The notes below the pieces were generated by a model. The model worked only from the letters and a program-made list of their open reading frames with translations. It had not been told where the DNA came from and ran no database searches. The position numbers were made by a program, and so were the translations under genes. 64,000 bases of DNA, from the NCBI RefSeq assembly GCF_035918235.1, contig NZ_CP109485.1, positions 3,906,001 through 3,970,000 of the forward strand, in the 5' to 3' direction. Source of the DNA: Streptomyces sp. NBC_01445. GTDB lineage: Bacteria; Actinomycetota; Actinomycetes; Streptomycetales; Streptomycetaceae. Of the stretch, positions 46,038-53,555 are shown piece after piece. The first letter of the stretch is position 1; each line of letters starts with the position of its first letter.

Positions 46038-46850
46038 GTCCTGCTGCTGCTCTTCCTGGCCGGCCCGATCGCGTACTGCGCGTACATCGCCTTCACGGAC
46101 CTGCAGCTGACGGGCCAGGCCCACTCCTCCTTCGTGGGCTTCGACAACTTCACGGCCGCGTTCAGGGACGACGCGTTCCTGAACGCGGTCTGGCTCACGC
46201 TCGTCTTCACGGTCCTGTCCTCGCTCATCGGCCAGAACACGCTGGGGCTCGCCCTGGCCGCGCTCATGCAGCGCGCGTCGAAGACGGTCCGCACGGTGAC
46301 GGGCGCGGTCGTGGTCTGCGCGTGGGTCCTGCCGGAGGTCGTCGCCGGCTTCCTCCTCTACGCGTTCTTCCGCCGCGAGGGCACGCTGAACGCAATCCTG
46401 GACTGGCTCCATCTCCCCACCCAGAACTGGCTGTTCACGCTGCCGATCCTGGCGGTGTCCTTCGCGAACGTGTGGCGCGGGACGGCGTTCTCCATGCTGG
46501 TCTACTCGGCGGCGCTCGGCGAGATACCCAAGGAGATCACCGAGGCCGCGGAGATGGACGGCGCGGGCGGCTGGCGCCGCATGTGGCACATCACGCTGCC
46601 GATGATCCGCCGCTCCATCGGCACGAACCTCATGCTGAACACCCTGCAGACGCTGTCCGTGTTCGGCCTGATCTGGGTGATGACGCGGGGCGGCCCCGGA
46701 AACCGCAGCCAGACCCTGCCCCTGTTCATGTACGAGCAGGCCTTCCAGAAGAGCATGATCGGCTACGGCACGGCGGTCGCCCTGCTCCTCCTGGTCGTCG
46801 GCTCGCTGTTCTCGCTGGTCTATATGCGCCTGCTGCGCTCGGAGGCCTGA
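45894..46850 (+). CDS. Sugar ABC importer permease, MalF-like
   Basis: A 318-residue (or 292 from GTG 45972) six-helix permease. The EAA loop is EITEAAEMDGAGGWRRMWHI, which docks the ATPase. The first helix begins at LAPSLVLLLLFLAGPIAYC. The first 26 residues from GTG 45894 come from a tandem duplication and resemble the next 26, so the second start may be the ancestral one. GTG 45894 overlaps the binding-protein stop. There is no ATPase gene in the operon; in Streptomyces such importers share MsiK, encoded elsewhere. Confidence 0.9.
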   Translation: MKVGPSGVRRPVTQPLPLPPSRGDHQVKPGRGGVRRPLTRALPLAPSLVLLLLFLAGPIAYCAYIAFTDLQLTGQAHSSFVGFDNFTAAFRDDAFLNAVWLTLVFTVLSSLIGQNTLGLALAALMQRASKTVRTVTGAVVVCAWVLPEVVAGFLLYAFFRREGTLNAILDWLHLPTQNWLFTLPILAVSFANVWRGTAFSMLVYSAALGEIPKEITEAAEMDGAGGWRRMWHITLPMIRRSIGTNLMLNTLQTLSVFGLIWVMTRGGPGNRSQTLPLFMYEQAFQKSMIGYGTAVALLLLVVGSLFSLVYMRLLRSEA

Positions 46851-47681
46851 GTGTCCTCACCCCGCACCGTCCGCCACCGCCTCGCGGCCGACGCCGGACT
46901 CCTGGTCGTCGCCGCGGCGTTCGTCCTGCCGCTGGCGTGGGTGGTCCTCTCCGCGCTCGACCCGCACGCGAACCTCCAGGTGAAGATCCCGGACGGGGTC
47001 ACCCTGGACAACTTCGACGCGGTCCTCACCCCTGACATCACGTTCACGCCGCTCCTCAACAGCCTTCTGCTGTGCGGCGGCGCGACCCTGCTGACGGTGG
47101 CGAGCGCGGCGCTCGCGGCGTACCCGCTGTCCCGCTACCGCTCCCGCTTCAACAACCCGTTCCTGGCGACGGTCCTGTTCGCGACGTGCCTGCCCATCAC
47201 GGCGATCATGGTCCCGGTCTACGCGCTCTTCGTGCAGGTCAACCTGATCGACACCATGCAGGGCACGATCTTCTTCTTCGCGGCGTCCCAACTCCCGTTC
47301 GCCATCTGGCTGATGAAGAACTTCATGGACGGCGTCCCGAAGGAACTGGAGGAAGCTGCCTGGACCGACGGAGCGTCCTCGTTCCAGTCCCTGATCCGCA
47401 TAGTGCTGCCCCTGATGGGCCCGGGAGTAGCGGTGGTCACGGTCTTCTCGTTCGTCATGATGTGGGGCAACTTCTTCGTCCCCTTCATGCTCCTGCTCAC
47501 CCCCGAACAAATGCCGGCCTCGGTCAGCATCAACGACTTCTTCGGCAACCGGGGCACAGTGGTCTACGGCCAGCTCGCAGCCTTCTCGATCATCTACTCG
47601 ACGCCGGTGATCCTGCTGTACGTCCTGGTGGCCCGGCGCTTCGGCGGGGGGTTCGCGCTGGGGGGTGCGGTCAAGGGCTGA
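46851..47681 (+). CDS. Sugar ABC importer permease, MalG-like
   Basis: A 276-residue permease with six helices and EAA loop ELEEAAWTDGASSFQSLIRI. The start GTG directly follows the stop of the first permease with no base between. It completes a binding protein plus two-permease importer of the CUT1 carbohydrate class. Substrate is unknown. Confidence 0.93.
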   Translation: MSSPRTVRHRLAADAGLLVVAAAFVLPLAWVVLSALDPHANLQVKIPDGVTLDNFDAVLTPDITFTPLLNSLLLCGGATLLTVASAALAAYPLSRYRSRFNNPFLATVLFATCLPITAIMVPVYALFVQVNLIDTMQGTIFFFAASQLPFAIWLMKNFMDGVPKELEEAAWTDGASSFQSLIRIVLPLMGPGVAVVTVFSFVMMWGNFFVPFMLLLTPEQMPASVSINDFFGNRGTVVYGQLAAFSIIYSTPVILLYVLVARRFGGGFALGGAVKG

Positions 47682-47733
47682 ACGGCCGCACCCTCGCGCA
47701 CAGCATTGATCAACCGGCGAACCGGCCGCCCGC

Positions 47734-48420
47734 TCAGCCGATCGGGACCGGCATCCTCACCACGTCGTACGCCAGGTCGATCGCATTGCCCGTGGCCGGG
47801 TCGGTCAGTTCCACGCGCCAGTGGGGGGCGAACTGGTCGACGCCCTCGGCCATCGGGATGGTGCCCGAGATCAGGACCGTGCCGGGCACCAGGTCGCCGC
47901 GCTCCCGGAGGACGTCCGCCCAGTAGGCGGGCGTGAGCAGCTCGGCCAGGGTGCCGTCCTGGATGAGGGTCTCCTGGCCGTCGTGGGTCACCCAGGCGCG
48001 CAGGGTCAGGTCGTCGAGGCGCTCCTGCACGTCGGCGAGGCGCCAGGCGCGGCGGGCGAGGACGTCGGGGCTCGCGTTCTTGCTCCATGCCACGCCGTGC
48101 ACCTCCAGCTCGCGGTCGGTGTGGTCGCAGGCGGCCGTCAGGAGCAGGTCGCCGTCCCGGTCGACGACCAGCGCCCACTCGGCCTCGCCCGAGGTGCGGC
48201 CGTGCTGGACGCGGACCTGCTCGGTGTGCTGGGCGAGGTAGGGGGAGACGGGGTAGAGCGCGGGGGTCACGGAGGGTGCCGGCACCCCCAGCTCGGCGAG
48301 TTCCGCCACGTGGGCGGCCACGTCGTCCTGGCTGCGTCCGGCGTACCCGGCGTTGAGCACCTGCACGACATCGACCTCGCGGGTGGTGCCGTCGGGCAGT
48401 TCGAAGGTCAGCAGCGCCAT
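47734..48420 (-). CDS. DUF2848 protein, fumarylacetoacetate-hydrolase-like
   Basis: A 228-residue protein I assign to DUF2848, a family related to the fumarylacetoacetate hydrolase fold. It begins MALLTFELPDGTTREVDVVQVLNAGYAGR and ends with a strand-rich region (VLISGTIPMAEGVDQFAPHWRVELTDPATGNAIDLAYDV) resembling the acidic metal-binding part of that fold. Its reaction is not known. GGAGAAACCCC precedes ATG 48420. It diverges from an MHS transporter and a nitrilase-family gene and shares their regulatory palindrome, so it should act in the same degradation pathway. Confidence 0.75.
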   Translation of the reverse strand: MALLTFELPDGTTREVDVVQVLNAGYAGRSQDDVAAHVAELAELGVPAPSVTPALYPVSPYLAQHTEQVRVQHGRTSGEAEWALVVDRDGDLLLTAACDHTDRELEVHGVAWSKNASPDVLARRAWRLADVQERLDDLTLRAWVTHDGQETLIQDGTLAELLTPAYWADVLRERGDLVPGTVLISGTIPMAEGVDQFAPHWRVELTDPATGNAIDLAYDVVRMPVPIG

Positions 48421-48489
48421 GGGGTTTCTCCACATCGTTCGCGATATCAGGGAGGTTAACTTTGCGCGGAAGGCTTGCGCATACGACCT

Positions 48490-48506
48490 GTATACAAGAA
48501 GTATGC
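48490..48506. promoter_or_regulatory. GntR operator, divergent promoter copy
   Basis: GTATACAAGAAGTATGC is a near-palindrome that recurs as GCATACAAGGAGTATAC in front of the GntR gene (51422-51438). An extra half-site GCATACG lies at 48478. It sits between the DUF2848 gene and the MHS transporter gene, inside a wider inverted pair GAGGTTA (48452) / TAACCTC (48522). Confidence 0.75.
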
Positions 48507-48555
48507 CGGAAGGTCGACAGCTAACCTCACCCAAGGAACCTCAGGGACGGACGTC

Positions 48556-49911
48556 GTGAACCACACCAGCACGAGCACGGAAAAGACCCCGATCGGCGGG
48601 TCCGCGGTCCGCCGCGCCTTCTTCGCCAGCCTGACCGGCACCGCACTGGAGTGGTACGACTTCGCCATCTACTCCGTGGCGGCGGCGCTGGTCTTCGGCG
48701 ATGTCTTCTTCCCCTCGAAGGACCCCGCCACCGGCACCCTCCTCGCGTTCTCGACGTACGCCGTCGGCTACGTGTCGCGCCCGCTCGGCGGTTTCGTCTT
48801 CGGCCGCCTCGGCGACAAGCTCGGCCGCAAGAAGGTCCTGATCGCGACACTCGTCCTGATCGGGGCCGCGACCCTCGCGATCGGCCTGCTTCCGTCCTAC
48901 GCCACGATCGGCGTGGCCGCGCCGATCACCCTCGTGATACTCCGCTTCGCCCAGGGCGTCGGCGTCGGCGGTGAGTGGGGCGGCGCGGTGCTGCTGTCCA
49001 GCGAGTTCGGCGATCCGCGCCGGCGCGGCTTCTACGCCTCGGCCGCACAGATCGGCCCGCCGGTCGGCAACCTCCTCGCCAACGGCGTACTCGCGGCCCT
49101 CGGCGGCCTCCTGACGGAGACTCAGTTCACGTCCTGGGGCTGGCGCGTGGCGTTCCTGCTCTCCGGTGTGCTCGTCCTCTTCGGCCTGTGGATCCGCGCG
49201 AAGCTCGAGGAAACCCCGGTCTTCAAGGCGATGGAGGCCGAGCAGAAGCGCCCCGAGGCCCCGATCCGCGAGGTCTTCACGACGCACCCGCGCGCCCTGG
49301 CGGCCGCGATCCTCAGCCGCGTGGCCCCGGACGTCCTGTACGCGCTGTTCACCGTCTTCGTCCTGACCTACGCGACCGGCGAACTCGGCATGTCCCGCGG
49401 CTCCGCCCTGGCCGCCGTCCTCATCGGCTCCTCCCTCCAGGTCTTCCTGATCCCGCTGGCCGGCGCCCTGTCCGACCGCGTCAACCGCCGCGTCCTGTAC
49501 GGGGTCTCGGCCGCGGCCGCCGGCGTGTGGCCGTTCCTGTTCTTCCCGATGATCGGCGGCGGGAGCTGGCCGCTGCTCGCCCTCGGCGTCGTGGTGGCCC
49601 TGGTCTTCCACTCCGCGATGTACGGGCCGCAGGCGGCCTTCATCGCCGAACAGTTCTCCCCGCGGCTGCGCTACACCGGCTCCTCGCTCGCGTACACGCT
49701 GGCCGGTGTCATCGGCGGCGCCGTCGCGCCCCTGCTGTTCACGGCGCTGCTCGACGCGTACGACTCGTGGATCCCGCTGGCCCTCTACGTCGCGGGCACC
49801 GCGATCGTCACCATCGCCGGACTGTGCCTCGGCCGCGACGGCGACCGGAGCGACGAGGAGCTGCTGAGCGGCGAGCCGGCCCGCTCCCCCGCCGCGTCCA
49901 CGGCGTCCTGA
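48556..49911 (+). CDS. MHS-family MFS transporter (metabolite:H+ symporter)
   Basis: A 451-residue 12-helix transporter of the metabolite:H+ symporter family (ShiA, ProP, KgtP-like). TM1 carries FFASLTGTALEWYDFAIYSVAAALVF, a family hallmark, and the loop 2-3 motif GRLGDKLGRKKVL is intact, as is RFAQGVGVGGEWGGAVLLSSE. It imports small carboxylates or amides. GTG 48556 is the first start downstream of the operator. The nitrilase gene follows after 47 bp, so the imported compound is probably its substrate. Confidence 0.92.
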   Translation: MNHTSTSTEKTPIGGSAVRRAFFASLTGTALEWYDFAIYSVAAALVFGDVFFPSKDPATGTLLAFSTYAVGYVSRPLGGFVFGRLGDKLGRKKVLIATLVLIGAATLAIGLLPSYATIGVAAPITLVILRFAQGVGVGGEWGGAVLLSSEFGDPRRRGFYASAAQIGPPVGNLLANGVLAALGGLLTETQFTSWGWRVAFLLSGVLVLFGLWIRAKLEETPVFKAMEAEQKRPEAPIREVFTTHPRALAAAILSRVAPDVLYALFTVFVLTYATGELGMSRGSALAAVLIGSSLQVFLIPLAGALSDRVNRRVLYGVSAAAAGVWPFLFFPMIGGGSWPLLALGVVVALVFHSAMYGPQAAFIAEQFSPRLRYTGSSLAYTLAGVIGGAVAPLLFTALLDAYDSWIPLALYVAGTAIVTIAGLCLGRDGDRSDEELLSGEPARSPAASTAS

Positions 49912-49958
49912 ACCCCAGACCACGCATTCCCGAACCCCCACCCGAGGAGGAACGTCTC

Positions 49959-50753
49959 ATGCGTATCGCGCTGAGCCAGATCACCACCGGCCCCCGCCCC
50001 GAGGAGAACCTCGCGCTCCTGCGCGAACAGGCCCGTCTCGCGGCGGACGCGGGCGCCCGCGTAGTCGTCTTCCCGGAAGCCGCGATGGCCTGCTTCGGGA
50101 CCCCGCTGGCGCCGCTGGCCGAACCGCTCGACGGCCCCTGGGCCACGGCGGTCCGCCAGATCGCCAAGGAGGCCGGACTCGTCGTGGTCGCGGGCATGTT
50201 CACCCCCGCCCCGGACGGAAAGGTGGCCAACACCCTGCTCGCCACCGGCCCCGGCGTCGAGGCGGCCTACGACAAGATCCACCTCTACGACGCCTTCGGC
50301 TTCGCCGAGTCCGACACGGTGGCGCCCGGGTCCGAGGTCGTCACCTTCGAGGTCGACGGCACCCGCTTCGGGCTCGCGACCTGCTACGACGTCCGCTTCC
50401 CCGAGCTGTTCAGGGCCCAAGCCGACGCGGGCGCGGTCGTTTCCGTCCTGCCCGCCTCGTGGGGCGCGGGTCCCGGCAAGCGTGAGCAGTGGGAGCTGCT
50501 GATCCGCGCCCGCGCGCTCGACGCCACGCTCTGGCTCGCCGCCGTGGACCAGGCGGACCCGGCGGCGTCCGGCGTCCCCGCCGCGTCGAACGCCCCCACC
50601 GGCATCGGCCACAGCGCCGTCGTCGGCCCCGACGGAACCGTACGGAAGCACCTCGAAGAGGGCCCGGGGCTGCTCATCGCGGACCTGGACCTCGACGAGG
50701 TCACCTCGGTCCGCCGCTCCATCCCGGTACTGGCCAACCGCAGGAGCCTGTAA
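49959..50753 (+). CDS. Carbon-nitrogen hydrolase (nitrilase family amidase)
   Basis: A 264-residue enzyme with the full nitrilase-superfamily triad: Glu40 (VVFPEAAMA), Lys106 (YDKIHLYDAF) and Cys142 (ATCYDVRFPE). It hydrolyses an amide, carbamoyl or deaminated-glutathione-type bond. ATG 49959 has GAGGAGGAA upstream. It is the second gene after the MHS transporter and shares its operator, with the GntR gene convergent just downstream. Its length fits the Nit/omega-amidase-like branch. The actual substrate is not evident. Confidence 0.9.
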   Translation: MRIALSQITTGPRPEENLALLREQARLAADAGARVVVFPEAAMACFGTPLAPLAEPLDGPWATAVRQIAKEAGLVVVAGMFTPAPDGKVANTLLATGPGVEAAYDKIHLYDAFGFAESDTVAPGSEVVTFEVDGTRFGLATCYDVRFPELFRAQADAGAVVSVLPASWGAGPGKREQWELLIRARALDATLWLAAVDQADPAASGVPAASNAPTGIGHSAVVGPDGTVRKHLEEGPGLLIADLDLDEVTSVRRSIPVLANRRSL

Positions 50754-50778
50754 CGGGCGGGCGGGCCACCGGCACGCC

Positions 50779-51405
50779 CTAACCCGCGAGCAGCACCTTG
50801 AGCGTCGACTCCAGGTGGCTGTCGATCGCGGTGCACGCGGCCTGCCGGTCGCCTGCGGCGATCGCGTCGAGGATCGCCCCGTGCTCGTGGAGGACGGACT
50901 CCTGCCGGCCGTGCTGGTTGAACAGCGCCACCACTCCGGCCCGGATCTGGCGGCTGCGGAGCCCGTCGTAGTGGCGGTCGAGCAGGGCGTTGCCCGCGGC
51001 CGCCACGATCGTCGCGTGGAAGAGGTGGTCCACCGCGATGAACTCCTTGGCGTGCTCGGCCCCGCTGAGCGTGCGCTGGCGTCCGAGCAGTGCGGTCAGC
51101 TCGGACACCGGGGCCTTGCCCTCGGCGATGACCCGCTCCGCCGAGTACCGCTCGACGATGCCGCGCAGCTCCATCAGCTCGGTGATCTCCCGCCCCGACA
51201 GCGGCACGACCTGCGCCCCGCGCTTGGGGACCAGCCGCACGAGGTCCTCGGCGGCGAGCAGCAGGAGCGCCTCGCGGATCGGGGTGCGGGAGACGCCGAT
51301 ACGGTCGGCGAGCTCCTGCTCGGAGAGGAACTCCCCTTGCCTGTCCGGGTCGGCGAGCACGTTCTCCTTGAGAAACGCGTAGGCCTTGTCCCGTCCCGAC
51401 GTCAC
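50779..51405 (-). CDS. GntR-family (FadR/FCD) regulator
   Basis: A 208-residue regulator with winged HTH (LSEQELADRIGVSRTPIREALLLLAAEDLVRLVPKRG) and an all-helical FCD ligand domain with metal-binding-like positions (ELRGIVERYSAERV, VDHLFHATIV, HGAILDAIAAGDRQAA). GTG 51405 is chosen with GGGGGC upstream; the TTG at 51429 lies inside the operator and is rejected. The palindrome in front of its own gene also occurs between the DUF2848 and MHS genes, so it likely represses the whole module until the pathway compound binds. Confidence 0.92.
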   Translation of the reverse strand: MTSGRDKAYAFLKENVLADPDRQGEFLSEQELADRIGVSRTPIREALLLLAAEDLVRLVPKRGAQVVPLSGREITELMELRGIVERYSAERVIAEGKAPVSELTALLGRQRTLSGAEHAKEFIAVDHLFHATIVAAAGNALLDRHYDGLRSRQIRAGVVALFNQHGRQESVLHEHGAILDAIAAGDRQAACTAIDSHLESTLKVLLAG

Positions 51406-51421
51406 GACTGCCCCCAGGGTT

Positions 51422-51438
51422 GCATACAAGGAGTATAC
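51422..51438. promoter_or_regulatory. GntR operator, autoregulatory copy
   Basis: GCATACAAGGAGTATAC matches the copy at 48490-48506 at 14 of 17 positions with the same AAGRA centre. It lies 17 bp upstream of the GntR start codon. Confidence 0.75.
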
Positions 51439-51534
51439 GGATCTGGTTACCGGGAGTCCCGTCCCCGTAGCTTCCTACGACAAGTAACGCAGTGCGAACA
51501 GACCGTAGCCCCCGGCCTCACCCGCCCCTACCGT

Positions 51535-52230
51535 GTGCCCGTGCACCCAAGCGACTCCGCCCCGCCGTTCAACGCTCCCGCCGCCCGACGCCTCCGCGAG
51601 GCCCTGGGCATGGCGCCCGGGCATGTCGCTTACGGCATGCGTGCCTCGTACGGCCAGCATCAGGTCACGCCCGACACGATCATCGCCTGGGAGCGCGGTC
51701 TCGCCTCGCCGACGGCGGTGGAAATCACCGCTCTCGCGGGCGCCCTGTGGTGTTCGCCGGGAGATCTCATCGGCGCGGCGCGGACGCTGCGCGAGCACCG
51801 GATGGCCCGCGGCATGGCGCCGGAGGACGTGGCGCGCACGGTGGGGGTGGAGATCCACTCGTATCTGCGGATGGAGGAGACCGGCGAGTGGCACGGCAAC
51901 GAGCGCCAGTCGGCCACCCTCGCCGAGGTGCTCGGTCTGACGCCGCCCGACTTCGCGACCGTCACCGGCCGCAATGACCAGCTGGCGGATCTCCTGCGCA
52001 GCGCGGTGACCACGCGCTGGCAGGCCTACACACGCCCGATCGCCAAGCTGGTCCCCGTGCACAAGGGTCAACTGGAGGAAGTGCTCCAGGAGATGCAGCT
52101 CGAGTACCAGGCGCTGATGGCCGCGACGCTCAGCTGGGGCGGCGGTTCGGGACGCGAGTCGGGCGAGGCCGGGCGGGAGTTCCTCGACGGGATCCTCGAC
52201 GAGTTCTGGTCGAGGATGCACACGTCGTAG
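51535..52230 (+). CDS. XRE-type helix-turn-helix protein
   Basis: A 231-residue DNA-binding protein with two HTH-like segments: RRLREALGMAPGHVAYGMR ... VTPDTIIAWERGLASP and LREHRMARGMAPEDVARTVGVEIHSYLRMEETGEW. The rest is helical with a charged amphipathic end (HKGQLEEVLQEMQLEYQALM). The start is uncertain, GTG 51535 or GTG 51541; no ribosome binding site is seen for either, so it may be leaderless. It is convergent with pfkA, 15 bp apart. Conserved in Streptomyces as I recall, function unknown. Confidence 0.75.
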   Translation: MPVHPSDSAPPFNAPAARRLREALGMAPGHVAYGMRASYGQHQVTPDTIIAWERGLASPTAVEITALAGALWCSPGDLIGAARTLREHRMARGMAPEDVARTVGVEIHSYLRMEETGEWHGNERQSATLAEVLGLTPPDFATVTGRNDQLADLLRSAVTTRWQAYTRPIAKLVPVHKGQLEEVLQEMQLEYQALMAATLSWGGGSGRESGEAGREFLDGILDEFWSRMHTS

Positions 52231-52245
52231 GACAAGCCGTTCCCC

Positions 52246-53271
52246 CTAGAACACGGATTCCGCCTCGTCCATGCGGTCCTTCGGCACCGTCTTCAGTTCG
52301 GCGACGGCCTCGGCGAGCGGGACCATCTCGATCTCCGTGCCGCGCAGCGCCGTCATGCGGCCGGAGACGCCCCGGTGCGCGGCCTCGACCGCGTGCCAGC
52401 CGAAGCGCGTGGCGAGGACCCTGTCGTACGCGGTCGGGGTGCCGCCGCGCTGGACATGGCCGAGAATGACCGGCTTCGCCTCCTTGCCGAGGCGCCGCTC
52501 CAGCTCGAACGCGAGGGCCGTGCCGATGCCCTGGAAGCGCTCGTGGCCGAACCGGTCGATCGCGCCGGTCTGGTAGTCCATCGTGCCCTCGGCGGGGTGC
52601 GCGCCCTCGGCCACGCAGATGACGGCGAACTTCTTGCCGCGCGCGAAGCGTTCCTCGACCATCTTGACCAGGTCGGCCGGGTCGAAGGGCCGCTCGGGCA
52701 GGCAGATGCCGTGCGCGCCGCCCGCCATGCCGGACTCCAGGGCGATCCAGCCGGCGTGCCGGCCCATCACCTCGACGACCATGACGCGCTGGTGGGACTC
52801 GGCGGTGGTCTTCAGCCGGTCCATGGCCTCCGTGGCGACGCCGACGGCGGTGTCGAAGCCGAAGGTGCGGTCCGTGGCGGAGATGTCGTTGTCGATGGTC
52901 TTCGGGACGCCGACGACGGGCAGGCCCGCGTCGGCGAGCATGCGGGCCGCGGTCAGCGTGCCCTCGCCACCGATGGGGATGAGGACGTCGAAGCCGATCT
53001 CGGTGGCGAGTTCCTTGGCGTTCTCGCAGGCGGCGCGGAAGCGGTCGCGCTCGAGCCGGGAGGAGCCGAGGATGGTGCCGCCGCGGGCGAGGATGCCGCT
53101 CACGGCGTTCAGGTCGAGCGTGCGGTAGCGGCCGTCGAGCAGTCCCGCGTAACCGTCCTCGAAGCCGATCACCTCGTCGCCGTGGTGCGTCACGGCGCGG
53201 TGCACGACCGACCGGATCACTGCGTTCAGGCCAGGACAGTCGCCGCCGGCGGTGAGAACTCCGATACGCAT
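52246..53271 (-). CDS. pfkA: ATP-dependent 6-phosphofructokinase
   Basis: A 341-residue enzyme converting fructose 6-phosphate to the 1,6-bisphosphate. GGDCPGLNAVIR (9-20) is the phosphate loop. At the positions that tell ATP from pyrophosphate enzymes it has Gly104 (GGEGT, 101-105), the ATP type, with Lys124 (PKTIDNDI), the mixed combination known from actinomycetes. The catalytic Asp is in TIDND. ATG 53271 follows AGGAG. It diverges from pta and is preceded by a good promoter with an approximately 150-base leader. Confidence 0.94.
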   Translation of the reverse strand: MRIGVLTAGGDCPGLNAVIRSVVHRAVTHHGDEVIGFEDGYAGLLDGRYRTLDLNAVSGILARGGTILGSSRLERDRFRAACENAKELATEIGFDVLIPIGGEGTLTAARMLADAGLPVVGVPKTIDNDISATDRTFGFDTAVGVATEAMDRLKTTAESHQRVMVVEVMGRHAGWIALESGMAGGAHGICLPERPFDPADLVKMVEERFARGKKFAVICVAEGAHPAEGTMDYQTGAIDRFGHERFQGIGTALAFELERRLGKEAKPVILGHVQRGGTPTAYDRVLATRFGWHAVEAAHRGVSGRMTALRGTEIEMVPLAEAVAELKTVPKDRMDEAESVF

Positions 53272-53425
53272 CGTGCGTGTCTCCTGCTCGCTGTTGAGAC
53301 TTGTGAGCCGTTCCGATTGTTTCACGGCCGTGAGGGCGATGGCGGTCAGCGCCGGGCGCGGAGGCCCGTGCGGCTTGCGTTCCAGGGCCTTTCGGCCCCC
53401 GGACCAGGGCCTTTGTCCGGCGGGC

Positions 53426-53454
53426 GACCTAGCTACCCCCGGAGGTATTGTCAA
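53426..53454 (-). promoter_or_regulatory. Promoter of pfkA
   Basis: On the minus strand TTGACA (53454-53449), a 17-base spacer and TAGGTC (53431-53426) fit a vegetative promoter. The start codon is about 150 bases downstream, and the leader contains a perfect 12-bp palindrome TCACGGCCGTGA (53322-53333). Confidence 0.65.
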
Positions 53455-53555
53455 GGGGGCACGGCTACGACTTTCATCAGGGGCCGGTTCAGCGGCCGAA
53501 TCACTGCGGCAGAGGCCCCTTCTCTGCTGCCCGTCCAGCGAGAGGGAGAGCACGC

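Noticed and set aside
51406..51429. TTG 51429 as GntR start codon
   Set aside because: It lies within the operator palindrome and has no ribosome binding site; GTG 51405 does.
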